DNA of 64,000 bases from Rhodoferax fermentans (GTDB taxonomy: Bacteria > Pseudomonadota > Gammaproteobacteria > Burkholderiales > Burkholderiaceae_C). A program made the translations under genes and the position numbers. Position 1 is the stretch's first letter, and each line of letters opens with the position of its first letter. The notes beneath the pieces were generated by a model. It made no database searches, was not told where the DNA came from, and was given only the letters and a program-made list of their open reading frames with translations. The stretch is taken from positions 3,286,001 through 3,350,000 of the forward strand of contig NZ_MTJN01000002.1 of the NCBI RefSeq assembly GCF_002017865.1. Direction: 5' to 3'. Below are positions 16,874 to 25,490 of the stretch, in pieces.

Positions 16874-17647
16874 TCACTCGCGCTCAATGTTGCGAAGTTC
16901 CGACAACATGCTCAAACCCATTGATAGTGCTTCGTGGGCAGAACCCTGAGGTACGAATTGACCGTGAATCGCTGCGTTGCAGATGCGAAGAACGTAGTCA
17001 AAGGACTTGGAAAGTCCCTCGTACCGCGGGTATAGGCGCGCAAACTGAGTGAACAGAGACCTTGCCGAAAGGAATCGAGGCTCGTGATCAGGAGTTGCCG
17101 CAATGTTCTGACGCTTTCCCAGGACTCTTCTAAGCTCCCGCTCCAGCTGCATACGAAGCTTGGCAAGTGCGTAGCTAAGGTCATTGGCCTCTGCCTCCAG
17201 GAACTCGTCTATCTGACTTTCAAGCTCCGACTTCGGGGGCTGATGCTTCAGGGTCGCATCCAAGTCCTCGCGCGCTTCGGTGGCTTCGGCTCTACCCGGT
17301 AGATTGACTGTGATGTTCTGGCTTACGGTGTTGCTGATAGCTGAAACAAGGCTTGTGTATGCAGACAGGGTTGCGCGGGTTTCCTCCTTGAACTGCTTCA
17401 CGTCGTCCTTGATCTCTTTGACCTTGGCTTCGTACTCAAAGAGTTGGCCAAGCTTCAAGCGCTTCGCCTCTGGCAACATAAACATGAAAAGCGCGAGCGC
17501 GAGGTAGGTGCCAGCTGTCGCGTCGAGGTCCTTGATCGGCGGGAAGTCAACGCGGAGGAAGAACGCATACACAAAGAACGCGGCGATGACATAGCAGATC
17601 GTCGGGAAGACGTTTGCAGCGAGAAGTGTTTTCACCGAGGACCACAT
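16874..17647 (-). CDS. cassette-encoded membrane protein with C-terminal HEPN-like domain
   Basis: The 257-residue product has two N-terminal hydrophobic segments (about 11-31 and 45-60), a charged coiled-coil-like stretch (about 65-100), and a helical C-terminal region ending with RICNAAIHGQFVPQGSAHEA. That last segment has R-x6-H and resembles the C-terminus of DUF4145/HEPN proteins, usually soluble RNases. A membrane-anchored HEPN would be unusual. The gene is bounded on its strand by a GTTAGAC half-site (17664-17670) and, one base after its stop, by an intact attC, marking it as a gene cassette. Together with the next cassette it may form a two-protein module. Function is not known; the HEPN assignment needs profile searching. 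Confidence 0.72.
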   Translation of the reverse strand: MWSSVKTLLAANVFPTICYVIAAFFVYAFFLRVDFPPIKDLDATAGTYLALALFMFMLPEAKRLKLGQLFEYEAKVKEIKDDVKQFKEETRATLSAYTSLVSAISNTVSQNITVNLPGRAEATEAREDLDATLKHQPPKSELESQIDEFLEAEANDLSYALAKLRMQLERELRRVLGKRQNIAATPDHEPRFLSARSLFTQFARLYPRYEGLSKSFDYVLRICNAAIHGQFVPQGSAHEALSMGLSMLSELRNIERE

Positions 17648-17663
17648 AAATTTGGATTATGAG

Positions 17664-17670
17664 GTCTAAC
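17664..17670 (-). repeat. integron core half-site upstream of first cassette gene
   Basis: GTTAGAC on the minus strand fits the GTTRRRY core. It lies 17 bases before the ATG of the membrane cassette gene. The preceding bases lack an R'' partner, so it could be the end of a lost attC or a decayed attI junction. Confidence 0.45.
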
Positions 17671-17940
17671 GTGATGTCCAGAGCGTATAAAAGTGCTCTA
17701 TAAGTTGGTAGCTGCTCCATAGGTTGGCCATCAAGTCCTCCTGAAAGTGGCTTGCAGCCACACTTTTACTGATATTCGGCTTTGTTAAATGGATATCGAT
17801 ATTCTGGCAGGCCCGGCGTGGCATCCGGGCGTCTATTCACGGCTACAGCGCAAATTGGATGAACACGCTCAATACCCGCTCCCGCTGCACACCTGCCATC
17901 CAACATCCAAATCAACTATCTCCCCAAAAATAGAGAAATA

Positions 17941-17985
17941 TGCCAACAGCCCTTATCCATAAAGTGCTATCCGCTATCAAAATAG
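17941..17985 (+). repeat. dispersed GCCCTT/AGCTAT repeat, diverged, orientation A
   Basis: AACAGCCCTTATCCATAAAG then CCGCTATC: the left arm is intact but the AAGGGC arm has changed, so the hairpin is weakened. Confidence 0.55.
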
Positions 17986-18032
17986 TTTGCTGTTGCGGGT
18001 GCAGCTCAGCCATGTACAGCAGCAGCCACCCA

Positions 18033-21000
18033 TCAGCCCCGCCTCTCCAAATAGGTCAGCAATGACGAAAACAGCAGCCCTGGCGCCACCGGTTTGATCA
18101 GAACGTCGTCCATGCCGGCCTCCAGGCAGCGTGCGCGGTCCTCGTTGAAGGCGTTGGCGGTCATCGCCAGGATGGGGATGTGCTGGTAGTTGGGAAGCAT
18201 TCGGATCTGGCGTGTGGCCTCCAGGCCGTCAAGGATGGGCATCTGCATGTCCATCAGAACCAGGGCGTAGGTCGAGACCGTGGCCCGCTCGATGGCCTGC
18301 ATCCCGTCTTCGGCGGTGTCCACGAGCAGGCCGACAGACTCCAGCAGGTAACGCGCCAACTCCAGGTTGATCGGCTCGTCGTCAACAATCAGGATGCGTG
18401 CACCTTGGAAATGCTCGCGGATCAAGGTTTCGGGGTCGCCAGCGGCTGCGGGTACGGCCAGGGTCTTGCGACGCTCCTGGCGCAGCAGGCGGGCGGTGAA
18501 CCAGAAGCTGCTGCCAGCACCGGGCACACTCTGCACCCCCGCATCACCCCCCATCAGTTCAGCCAGCCGTTTGGTGATCACCAGCCCAAGCCCGGTGCCG
18601 CCGTATTTGCGGGTGGTCGAGTTGTCAGCCTGCTCAAAGGGGCTGAACAGCCGGGGCAGTGCCTCGGGTGTGATGCCAATACCGGTGTCTGTGACCTCAA
18701 AACGCACCTGCACCCACTGGGTTGTCTCTTCGAGATTGATGGCCCGGATGCTGACTGAGCCGTTGTCTGAAAACTTGATGGCGTTGCTGACGTAGTTGAG
18801 CACCGCCTGCTGCAAACGTGTTGGGTCGCCGTGCAAGTCGTTCGGGAAAGCATCGGCGCTCACCTCGAGCTTGAGTTTCTTTTCCTGCGCGGAGGCATGG
18901 GTGATCGACACCACGTTCGACAACAGGCCGGGAATGGTGAGCGGGACGTTTTCGAGGACAAAACTGCCCGCATCAATTTTGGAGAGGTCGAGAATGTCGT
19001 TGATGACATTGAGCAGGTGGTCGCCGGCGATGTCGATCTTGTCGAGCCGGTCCGCCTGTTCGGCGGTCAGGCCACCGCGGCGCAGCAGGTTGGCCATGCC
19101 CAGTATGGCGTTCATCGGGGTGCGGATTTCGTGGCTCATGTTGGCCAGGAAGCTGCTCTTGGCAAGGTTGGCCGCTTGTGCCGCGTCCCTGGCCAGCACC
19201 AGTGAGCGGTTGGCCTGGTCCAGGTCGGCGGTGCGGGAGGTCACCAGCTCTTCCAGATGGTGGCGATAGCGCTCCAGTTCTGCGTCGTTGAGCCTGCGCT
19301 GTGTGATGTCGCGGTAAGCACCGTAACTTGTGCCATCGGGCAGCAAGATGGCATTGATCTCTACCGGCACCAGGCTGCCATCCTGGCGTTTGAGCAGGAG
19401 TTCGGTGGTCACACGCCCGGTGTGTCTCAGTGTCACAAAGGTGTTCGCCGAATGTTCTGCGTCCTCGTCTGGCGTGATGTCGGCCACCGACATGTGAAGC
19501 AGTTCGTCGTTGGTATAGGCCAGCAGCTGGCGGGCTTGTTCGTTGACGTAGAGGAACTGGCCCTGCGCGTTGGAGATGAAGATGGCGTCGGCGGCATGGT
19601 CCAGCACACTCTGGTAGCGCGACTCACTGGAGCGCAGGGCCGCTTCAGCGGCTTTTTGATCGGTGATGTCCTGGATGGCGCCATGCACCCAGACCACCTT
19701 GCCTTTTTCCACCACCGGTTCACCGATGGTACGGACCCATTTGCGCCGGCCTTTGGCGGTGAGCATCTCCAGCTCCAGGTCATAAGGCTCGGCTTTGTCG
19801 ATGAGGTTTTGGATGGCAGCCTGGAGCCGTTCGCGATCCTCAGCGCCGTAGTAGCTGAGGCCTTTGCTCACATCCGCCTGTGCGTCTTCAGGCACATCGT
19901 GGATGCGGGCTGTCTCAGGCGTCCAGTTGCCCTGCCCCGTTACCGGGTCAAAGGCCCAGCCGCCGGTGTGCGACATGCGACTGGTGGCGTTGAGCAGGGC
20001 TTCGCGCTCGGCCAGCGCACTCTCAGCAAGCTGACGCTCGGTCAGGTCGATGAAGGTGGTGGCCAAAGCGTGGTGGCCATCCACTTGCAGGTGGGTGCAA
20101 GCCATGTCGATGTGAACCAGGTGGCCGTCTTGATGGAGCACAGGCAGGTCGCGGACAAAGTCTTTGTGGTGTTCGATGGCCAGCGCAAACTGCGCCATGG
20201 CGTGCGCCTGGTCTTCGGGGCGAAACAGGTCCGCAAAATTCTTGGCCAGAAACACACTGCGGCTGTAACCCAGCAAGGTCGACGCCACCGGGTTGACATC
20301 GGTGAGCCGCAGCGCTTGCGGGTCAACCAGAAGGATGGCGTTGGGCGAGTCCTCAAACAGCGCACGAAAGCGTGACTCACTCTGTGACAGCGCCATGCTG
20401 GCGGCCAGACGCCGCTTGAACTCTTTGCCAAAGGCCAGAGCCAGCACCACAAAGAGGGCATAAAGAATCAACTTGGTGGCCACAGCGGGGTACCACTTCG
20501 TCAACAGGCTGTCGTATCGGGCCGTGATGACGATGTCCAGGCTGCTGCCTGCGACCTTGCGAAAAACCGCAACGCGCTTGACGTTGTCTGTGACCGCAAT
20601 GCCGAGATAACGCGTGGTCGGGCTGTCGGAGCGCAGGTAGAGCTGAAAAGCCTCGCCGTGGGCGATATTCCTGCCAATGTGTTTGTCGGGGTCAGGCAGG
20701 CGATAGAGGATGTCGCCCTGCAGCGTATGGACGGCCACCGAGTCGACCACGTCGTTGGTCAGGACATCCTGAAATATCGGGGCGAAGAAGTTGGGAATCA
20801 AGGTCGCCACCACCGCGCCCTGAAACTCCCCCTTCGGGCCACGGATGGCCCGCGACGCCACGATGATCCAGCGTTTCGAGACCCCGATGAATGGCCGCGA
20901 GATGTACATCCGGTCAAAGTCTTTGGGCTGGGCATTCTGGTGGAACTGGAAGTACTCGCGTTGGGAATTGTTGAACGCACGTATGGTCGCGACATCTTGC

Positions 21001-21374
21001 GGCGTTTGCAGGCTCTCTGCGGCCAGAACGCGGCCCGTTTTGTCGGCTGCGGTGATGGTCCTGACTTCGGGAAACTCTTTCAGGAAAGCGAGCTGGTGTT
21101 GCGAGATGGCTTGTGCGGGCAGCTGTGGCCAGGCTTCCTGGTCTGCCGCCAGACTGCGCAGGCCCACATTCAATCCGCGCAGCACACCCCCCACCTGGTA
21201 CTCGGCCAGGCGCGCCTGGCGTTCGAGCACCTGGTACTCCGTTGCCAACAGCTCCTCGAAGTCTTGACGAATGGAGACAGCAGCGAACAACCCGGCCAAA
21301 GCAAGCACCAGCGCCAGGCTCTTCCACGAGGAAAGGAACCGGGTTACCGCGCGTGATTCGCTGATTGCCTGCAT
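18033..21374 (-). CDS. hybrid sensor histidine kinase: Cache-PAS-PAS-PAS-HisKA-HATPase-REC
   Basis: A 1113-residue membrane sensor. A first helix (about 17-35) and second helix (about 310-330) enclose a periplasmic dCache-like domain ([20 protein letters not shown] is typical). Three PAS domains follow, at roughly 345-460, 475-595 and 600-715, then a coiled coil. HisKA carries the phosphoacceptor His in [18 protein letters not shown], and HATPase has DTGIGI and GGTGLGL. A receiver domain at about 985-1105 has ILIVDDE, phosphoacceptor LVLMDMQMP and a conserved K in VLIKP. There is no Hpt domain, so phosphate must pass to a separate Hpt or be removed. GGGAG precedes the ATG. The signal is probably a small periplasmic ligand; no cognate regulator is adjacent. 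Confidence 0.92.
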   Translation of the reverse strand: MQAISESRAVTRFLSSWKSLALVLALAGLFAAVSIRQDFEELLATEYQVLERQARLAEYQVGGVLRGLNVGLRSLAADQEAWPQLPAQAISQHQLAFLKEFPEVRTITAADKTGRVLAAESLQTPQDVATIRAFNNSQREYFQFHQNAQPKDFDRMYISRPFIGVSKRWIIVASRAIRGPKGEFQGAVVATLIPNFFAPIFQDVLTNDVVDSVAVHTLQGDILYRLPDPDKHIGRNIAHGEAFQLYLRSDSPTTRYLGIAVTDNVKRVAVFRKVAGSSLDIVITARYDSLLTKWYPAVATKLILYALFVVLALAFGKEFKRRLAASMALSQSESRFRALFEDSPNAILLVDPQALRLTDVNPVASTLLGYSRSVFLAKNFADLFRPEDQAHAMAQFALAIEHHKDFVRDLPVLHQDGHLVHIDMACTHLQVDGHHALATTFIDLTERQLAESALAEREALLNATSRMSHTGGWAFDPVTGQGNWTPETARIHDVPEDAQADVSKGLSYYGAEDRERLQAAIQNLIDKAEPYDLELEMLTAKGRRKWVRTIGEPVVEKGKVVWVHGAIQDITDQKAAEAALRSSESRYQSVLDHAADAIFISNAQGQFLYVNEQARQLLAYTNDELLHMSVADITPDEDAEHSANTFVTLRHTGRVTTELLLKRQDGSLVPVEINAILLPDGTSYGAYRDITQRRLNDAELERYRHHLEELVTSRTADLDQANRSLVLARDAAQAANLAKSSFLANMSHEIRTPMNAILGMANLLRRGGLTAEQADRLDKIDIAGDHLLNVINDILDLSKIDAGSFVLENVPLTIPGLLSNVVSITHASAQEKKLKLEVSADAFPNDLHGDPTRLQQAVLNYVSNAIKFSDNGSVSIRAINLEETTQWVQVRFEVTDTGIGITPEALPRLFSPFEQADNSTTRKYGGTGLGLVITKRLAELMGGDAGVQSVPGAGSSFWFTARLLRQERRKTLAVPAAAGDPETLIREHFQGARILIVDDEPINLELARYLLESVGLLVDTAEDGMQAIERATVSTYALVLMDMQMPILDGLEATRQIRMLPNYQHIPILAMTANAFNEDRARCLEAGMDDVLIKPVAPGLLFSSLLTYLERRG

Positions 21375-21776
21375 CCGCCTGCTCCCTAGAGATCAAGGAA
21401 ATAACACGGTGCCCTGGTGAACAACCCACCTGGCCCACAAGCCGCCTATTTCCAACCCAGTCCATGCCTGAAGGGCTGCCCACCGTGCAGCGTCAACATC
21501 AGATGGTGTGGGACAACGCCCACTTTTTTGACTGCTATCCAGCGTGATGCGCATCCGCTGTCAAGCCCGCCCCATGTTAGAGGATCACCCCCCGAAAAAC
21601 AATCCACTCAACCTTACTTGTTGGCAGCCAGAACAGGCTCTTGCGGCCCATTTAGCGAGAACGCCCAGACACATCAACAAGTCCGCCCCCTGATCGGCAA
21701 CACCTGTGTCAGCTGGCTTTCATGAAAAAAGCAACAAATCAGGCGGTAGCCCTTATGGATAAAGGGCAAACAGCTA
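21375..21776. other. gap without genes; one dispersed repeat at its end
   Basis: About 400 bases upstream of the hybrid kinase. Besides the repeat at 21738-21790 I see no conserved motif or gene. A promoter for the kinase is expected near 21380-21480 but no convincing -35/-10 pair could be picked out. Confidence 0.5.
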
Positions 21777-21790
21777 TCAAAACAATTTGC
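21738..21790 (+). repeat. dispersed GCCCTT/AGCTAT repeat supplying a stop codon
   Basis: GCCCTT, AAAGGGC and CAGCTATC are in order. The TGA stop of the minus-strand gene that ends at 21777 is read from the ATC/TCA inside CAGCTATCAAAAC, so this copy overlaps the gene's 3' end. Confidence 0.7.
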
Positions 21791-22160
21791 TACCCAACAC
21801 CCCCGCCAGCACAACCACCACCACCGCCAGGGCCAGCACCCGTTTGCGGTTGACCTCCACACGGGCGATCAGCTGGGTGTTTTGTTCGGCCAGCGAGCCG
21901 ATCAGTGCGCTGGAGGCCAGCATTTGCTGGTGCAGCTCGGCCACCGACACCTGCAACTGGGTCACCTGGGCCTGCAAGGCGGCCAGTGTGGGCTCGGGCT
22001 GGCCCGGGGTGGCGGTGGCCACCGTGGCGCTGGTGCTGGCGGCGGGCTTCTTGCCGACCGTGTCCCACAGCTTTTTGGCGCCCTGCGCCACCTTGGGCGC
22101 GGACTCGATCACGTCGCCCCAGGGCACCATCTTCAACACCGAGAGCCATCCTATTGCCAT
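21777..22160 (-). CDS. small membrane-anchored coiled-coil protein, unknown function
   Basis: A 127-residue protein: an N-terminal amphipathic stretch (MAIGWLSVLKMVPWGDVIES), an alanine/threonine-rich linker, a heptad-like coiled coil (about 58-100, LQAQVTQLQVSVAELHQQM), and a C-terminal transmembrane helix with VLALAVVVVVLAGVLG at 108-123. This tail-anchored topology suggests a membrane-associated scaffold. I recall similar uncharacterised proteins in related beta-proteobacteria but no function. The last codons and stop lie in a dispersed repeat. It is divergent from the exporter gene at 22264. Confidence 0.7.
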   Translation of the reverse strand: MAIGWLSVLKMVPWGDVIESAPKVAQGAKKLWDTVGKKPAASTSATVATATPGQPEPTLAALQAQVTQLQVSVAELHQQMLASSALIGSLAEQNTQLIARVEVNRKRVLALAVVVVVLAGVLGSKLF

Positions 22161-22263
22161 GCCACCACCCCTTCCACAATGTCTGATTCAAGCAGTGGCC
22201 ATCTTCGCACAGACGCGGTTTTCCAGACACAGTGGGCTGGTACTGATCTGATACCCTCAAAAC

Positions 22264-23469
22264 ATGCCTGCCAACGCCACCCATTCCTCCAAAATGCCGC
22301 CCGGTCTGATCGTTTTGCTGCTGTCCCTGTTGCTGGGACTGCAGCCGATCACCACCGACCTGTACCTGCCCGCCCTGCCCGAGTTGACCGCCCAGTTGTC
22401 TGCCCCGATGGCTCAGGCGCAGCTGACACTCACCGCGCTGCTGCTGGCTTTTGGGGGCTCGCAGCTGGTGTGGGGGCCGCTGTCAGACCGCTTTGGTCGT
22501 CGGCCGATTCTGCTGATCGGGCTGGTGGCTTATGTGCTGGCCTCCATTGCCAGCAGCCTGGCGCCGAGCATGGGCTGGCTGATTGTCTGGCGCACGCTGC
22601 AGGGCGCGGCCATGGGTGCAGGGGTGATGTGTGCGCGCGCCATCGTGCGTGACCTGTACGCCCCCACCCAGGGTGCACGGGTGATGAGCAAGGGCCTGAG
22701 TGGCCTGGGTGTGATTGCCTGTCTGAGTGCGCCGCTGGGCGGCCTGCTGACGCAGTGGCTGAACTGGCGTTTTGCGCTGCTGGCACTCGGTGTGTTTGCG
22801 GCGGTGACGCTGGTGGTGGTGGCGCTGCGGTTTGAGGAAACCGTGCAGCACAAAAACCCGCAGGCGCTGCAGCTCGGCACCCTGCTGGCCACCTGGCGCC
22901 ATATCCTGGGGCACCCGACCTTTCTGGCGTTCTCCGCCTTGACGGCGTGTTCTTACAGCGGGCTGTTCACCTTTTTGGCGGCCTCGTCTTTTGTGTTCAC
23001 CGGGGTGCTGGGTCTGAGCAAGATGCAGTACGGCCTGGTGATGTTTGTCAACTCGCTGGCCTACATCGGCGGCACCTTTTTATGCCGCCACTGGCTGCCA
23101 CGTTTTGGGGTGCGTCGTGCGGTGGCTTTTGCCGGGGTGTTGTCGCTGACCGGCGGCACGCTGATGGCCTTGTTGACCTTGAGCGGCTGGATCAGCCTCT
23201 GGAGCATCTTGTTGCCGCAGCTGATTTTTATGGTGGGCCATGGCATCCACCAGCCCTGTGGGCAGAGTGGTTCGGTTGGGCCGTTCCCGCAGGCGGCGGG
23301 TGCGGCCTCGGCGATGAACGGCATCCTGATGATGGTGTGTGCTTTTGCCATGGGTGGCTGGCTCGGTGGCCATATGGACGGCACAGTGCTGCCGCTGACC
23401 CTGGGCGTCTGGTTCTGGAGCGCGCTGATTGCGCTGTCAGCCTGGACGCTGGTGCAAAAACACGGCTAG
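22264..23469 (+). CDS. MFS multidrug exporter, Bcr/CflA type
   Basis: A 401-residue, 12-helix DHA1-family proton antiporter. It has QPITTDLYLPALPEL in helix 1 (the Bcr/CflA motif around the conserved Asp), the motif A segment WGPLSDRFGRRPILLIG and the helix 5 motif C SAPLGGLL. These proteins export chloramphenicol, bicyclomycin, sulfonamides or cysteine; which applies here cannot be told. Its stop overlaps the 3' end of the convergent hydrolase gene by 4 bases. No clear ribosome binding site precedes the ATG, and no regulator is adjacent. Confidence 0.88.
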   Translation: MPANATHSSKMPPGLIVLLLSLLLGLQPITTDLYLPALPELTAQLSAPMAQAQLTLTALLLAFGGSQLVWGPLSDRFGRRPILLIGLVAYVLASIASSLAPSMGWLIVWRTLQGAAMGAGVMCARAIVRDLYAPTQGARVMSKGLSGLGVIACLSAPLGGLLTQWLNWRFALLALGVFAAVTLVVVALRFEETVQHKNPQALQLGTLLATWRHILGHPTFLAFSALTACSYSGLFTFLAASSFVFTGVLGLSKMQYGLVMFVNSLAYIGGTFLCRHWLPRFGVRRAVAFAGVLSLTGGTLMALLTLSGWISLWSILLPQLIFMVGHGIHQPCGQSGSVGPFPQAAGAASAMNGILMMVCAFAMGGWLGGHMDGTVLPLTLGVWFWSALIALSAWTLVQKHG

Positions 23470-24374
23470 TTCGCCGCCCCAGCAACGGGCTGTCTGGCAG
23501 GTGTGGCAAGCGCCTGCTGTAAGAAGTGGATCAGTTGTGGCACATAGGCTGGGGCAGCCTCGCTCGGGTCGTGCCCACCGGGGATTTCAATCCACGTCAC
23601 CTGGCCCGGCCTGCCAGCCGCCTGCAGGCGCTGCGCATCCCCCACCGGCACCACCTCGTCCTCGCTGCCGTGCACCAGCAACACCGGGCAGTGCACCCGC
23701 GCCATGCTGTGGATGGGCGCAATCTCGTCAAAACGAGCCCCAATGACGTGTTGCACATGGCGCAGCAGGTACCAGCCGATCACCAGGTAAGGCAGATGCA
23801 CTTCGGCCAACCAGCGCCGCATCACCTCTTGCGGATGGGCAAACGCACCCAGGCACACCACCGCTTTCACATCCTGCCGATGGGTGGCGCACAACAACGC
23901 GGCACCGGCACCCACCGAGTGGCCCAGCACCACCAGGCGCTGGTCGTCCACCTCGGGTTGCCAACGCAGCCAGTCCAGGCCAGCTTCAATGTCCTGGGCA
24001 AACCGGGGCAGCGAGGTGAAAGCCTCGTCATCACTGTTGCCGTGGCAACGCGCGTCCAGCAGCATCACCGAATAACCGGCGGCATGTAACGGGGCCAGAG
24101 CGGGCAGCATCAGGCTGGCATTGGCGCCCCAGCCATGCATCAGCAGCACGGCGGGGGCCTGCCGCGCACCCGGCACCGGCACAAACCAGGCAAACAGGGA
24201 CTTGCCATGGGCCACCGGCAGACGCAGTGCATGCGCCTGAAAACCCAGATCTGCCGGGGTGCGCAGGTGCGCCACCCGGGGGGCGCGCAGGCTGCGCAGG
24301 ATGGCCCGGTGAACAACCTGGCGCAACACCACCACCAGGGCCACCCCTGCCAGCAGAAACAGCCAGATCACCAC
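23466..24374 (-). CDS. alpha/beta hydrolase with N-terminal membrane segment
   Basis: The 302-residue protein starts with a hydrophobic segment (VIWLFLLAGVALVVVLRQVV) that anchors or exports it, followed by an alpha/beta hydrolase fold. It has oxyanion region LLMHGWGANASL near residue 80, nucleophile elbow GHSVGAGAALL with Ser near 150, acid in VHGSEDEVVP, and His in GGHDPSEA, so the catalytic triad is intact. It begins with GTG at 24374. The family includes serine aminopeptidase-like and esterase members; the substrate is unknown. It is convergent with the Bcr-type exporter. Confidence 0.83.
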   Translation of the reverse strand: MVIWLFLLAGVALVVVLRQVVHRAILRSLRAPRVAHLRTPADLGFQAHALRLPVAHGKSLFAWFVPVPGARQAPAVLLMHGWGANASLMLPALAPLHAAGYSVMLLDARCHGNSDDEAFTSLPRFAQDIEAGLDWLRWQPEVDDQRLVVLGHSVGAGAALLCATHRQDVKAVVCLGAFAHPQEVMRRWLAEVHLPYLVIGWYLLRHVQHVIGARFDEIAPIHSMARVHCPVLLVHGSEDEVVPVGDAQRLQAAGRPGQVTWIEIPGGHDPSEAAPAYVPQLIHFLQQALATPARQPVAGAAN

Positions 24375-24452
24375 CCTGCCCCCAGTTCAGCAGGGGTCAA
24401 CGCACAGCGTCTGAATGCATACGGCCAGTGAGCTTGGCGGCCTTCAGCCGAC

Positions 24453-24803
24453 TCATGCAGGGGCGGTCATGCTGTCCCAGGCGCTCAGGGCTTCGGCGCT
24501 GTACATCAGGGCGGGGCCGCCGCCCATGTACACACAAATGCTGAGCATTTCTTCGAGTTCCTGGCGGGTGCATTGCAGCTTGATCAGTGCCTTGACATGA
24601 AAGCCGATGCAGCCCGAGCAATGCTGGGTGATGCCAATGGCCAGAGCGATCAGCTCCTTGTGTTTGGCGCTGACGGCGCCCTCGGTCATGGCGGCGCGGG
24701 CCAGTTGCCCGAAAGCCTGCATGGCCTCAGGCTGGGTTTTGCGCAGGGGCACCAGGTTGTCGTTGATGTTCTGGATCAGGCCAATATGGTCAAACGTGCT
24801 CAT
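24453..24803 (-). CDS. carboxymuconolactone decarboxylase family protein (AhpD-like)
   Basis: The 116-residue helical protein has the CMD/AhpD peroxidase signature ITQHCSGCIGFHVKALI with CxxC and a downstream His at about residues 57-67. AhpD proteins use this pair as a disulfide reductant in peroxide removal; the CxxC form favours that over true carboxymuconolactone decarboxylation. It lies 78 bases upstream of the hydrolase on the same strand and downstream of the NifX-like gene, so a loose operon is possible. Confidence 0.87.
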   Translation of the reverse strand: MSTFDHIGLIQNINDNLVPLRKTQPEAMQAFGQLARAAMTEGAVSAKHKELIALAIGITQHCSGCIGFHVKALIKLQCTRQELEEMLSICVYMGGGPALMYSAEALSAWDSMTAPA

Positions 24804-24912
24804 GGAGACTTGTCTTTCAAAGGTGTTAAAACGAGGCGGGGGAATAATACCCCACTGGGTATAAATATGGCCGTGTGAACCGGCTTCTGCCGGGCGTCTG
24901 CCGCAGGCTCAC

Positions 24913-25311
24913 TCAAGCCGAATGGCCGTGTGTGTGGTCATGGTTGTGGCCACAGTCGCAGTCCTGGGGTGCACTGGCCACCTCTGGCAGCGTGCCTTGG
25001 AGCCAGGCCGCCACCGCTTGATCGGGGTTGGTTTCGCTGGTGACACACACGGTCATGCCTTTTTGGCGCAGACGTGCCTTGAGGCCATCTCCAGCGCTGG
25101 CGGTGATCAGGAGTGAGACACCCTCCAGCGGATGGGGTGCCTGCGGCTCAGGCGCGTGGGCACTTTCGTGAAAACTTTGGGCCAAAGGCAGTTCCAGCAG
25201 CTGCTTGCCGCTGACCTGGCGGTTGGCCACCTCGTAAACCCAGAACTTGCGGCATTTGCCAGCGTGTTCGGTGATGCTGGTGCGGTTCTGGCTGGTGACG
25301 GCGATTTTCAT
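24913..25311 (-). CDS. NifX/NafY-type dinitrogenase cofactor-like protein with His-rich tail
   Basis: The 132-residue protein has the dinitrogenase iron-molybdenum cofactor-binding fold: MKIAVTSQNRTSITEHAGKC at the start, where strand 1 and the HxGxC motif are typical, FWVYEVANRQVSGKQ, and GVSLLITASAGDGLKARLRQ as the second half. The C-terminus ends CDCGHNHDHTHGHSA, likely to bind metal. No other nif gene is present, so it is more likely a general Fe-S or metal handling protein than a nitrogenase factor. Two starts two codons apart (25317 and 25311) are possible; homologues I recall begin MKIAV. Confidence 0.82.
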   Translation of the reverse strand: MKIAVTSQNRTSITEHAGKCRKFWVYEVANRQVSGKQLLELPLAQSFHESAHAPEPQAPHPLEGVSLLITASAGDGLKARLRQKGMTVCVTSETNPDQAVAAWLQGTLPEVASAPQDCDCGHNHDHTHGHSA

Positions 25312-25490
25312 GATCATGGGGAAGGGGTCAGTGGATGGACTGACAAAAAAAGTTGACGACCCCCTGTCCACCGCAACCGCCGTGCCAGCCCCAGCCAATC
25401 CGCTAAGTCATTGATTCATCTGTTCAGACAGACGCACAAGCGGGCTTGCACAACCGGCGACACAACCAGCCATGCCAAAACTGGCAGTGC

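Larger units (their letters stand above)
17648..18032. other. gap with cassette half-site, one dispersed repeat and an unassigned short frame
   Basis: It holds the GTTAGAC half-site (17664-17670), a GCCCTT/AGCTAT repeat (17941-17985) and a 57-codon open frame beginning near 17790 on the plus strand (MDIDILAGPAWHPGVYSRL...) with no ribosome binding site. I found no integrase remnant or clear attI. Confidence 0.5.

Noticed and set aside
17790..17960. 57-codon plus-strand frame MDIDILAGPAWHPGVY...
   Set aside because: No ribosome binding site, no recognisable domain, and its 3' end lies in a dispersed repeat; kept only as a note within the intergenic entry.
24453..25311. AhpD-like plus NifX-like genes as a nitrogen-fixation module
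   Set aside because: No nifHDK, nifENB or regulator nearby; AhpD homologues are general redox proteins.
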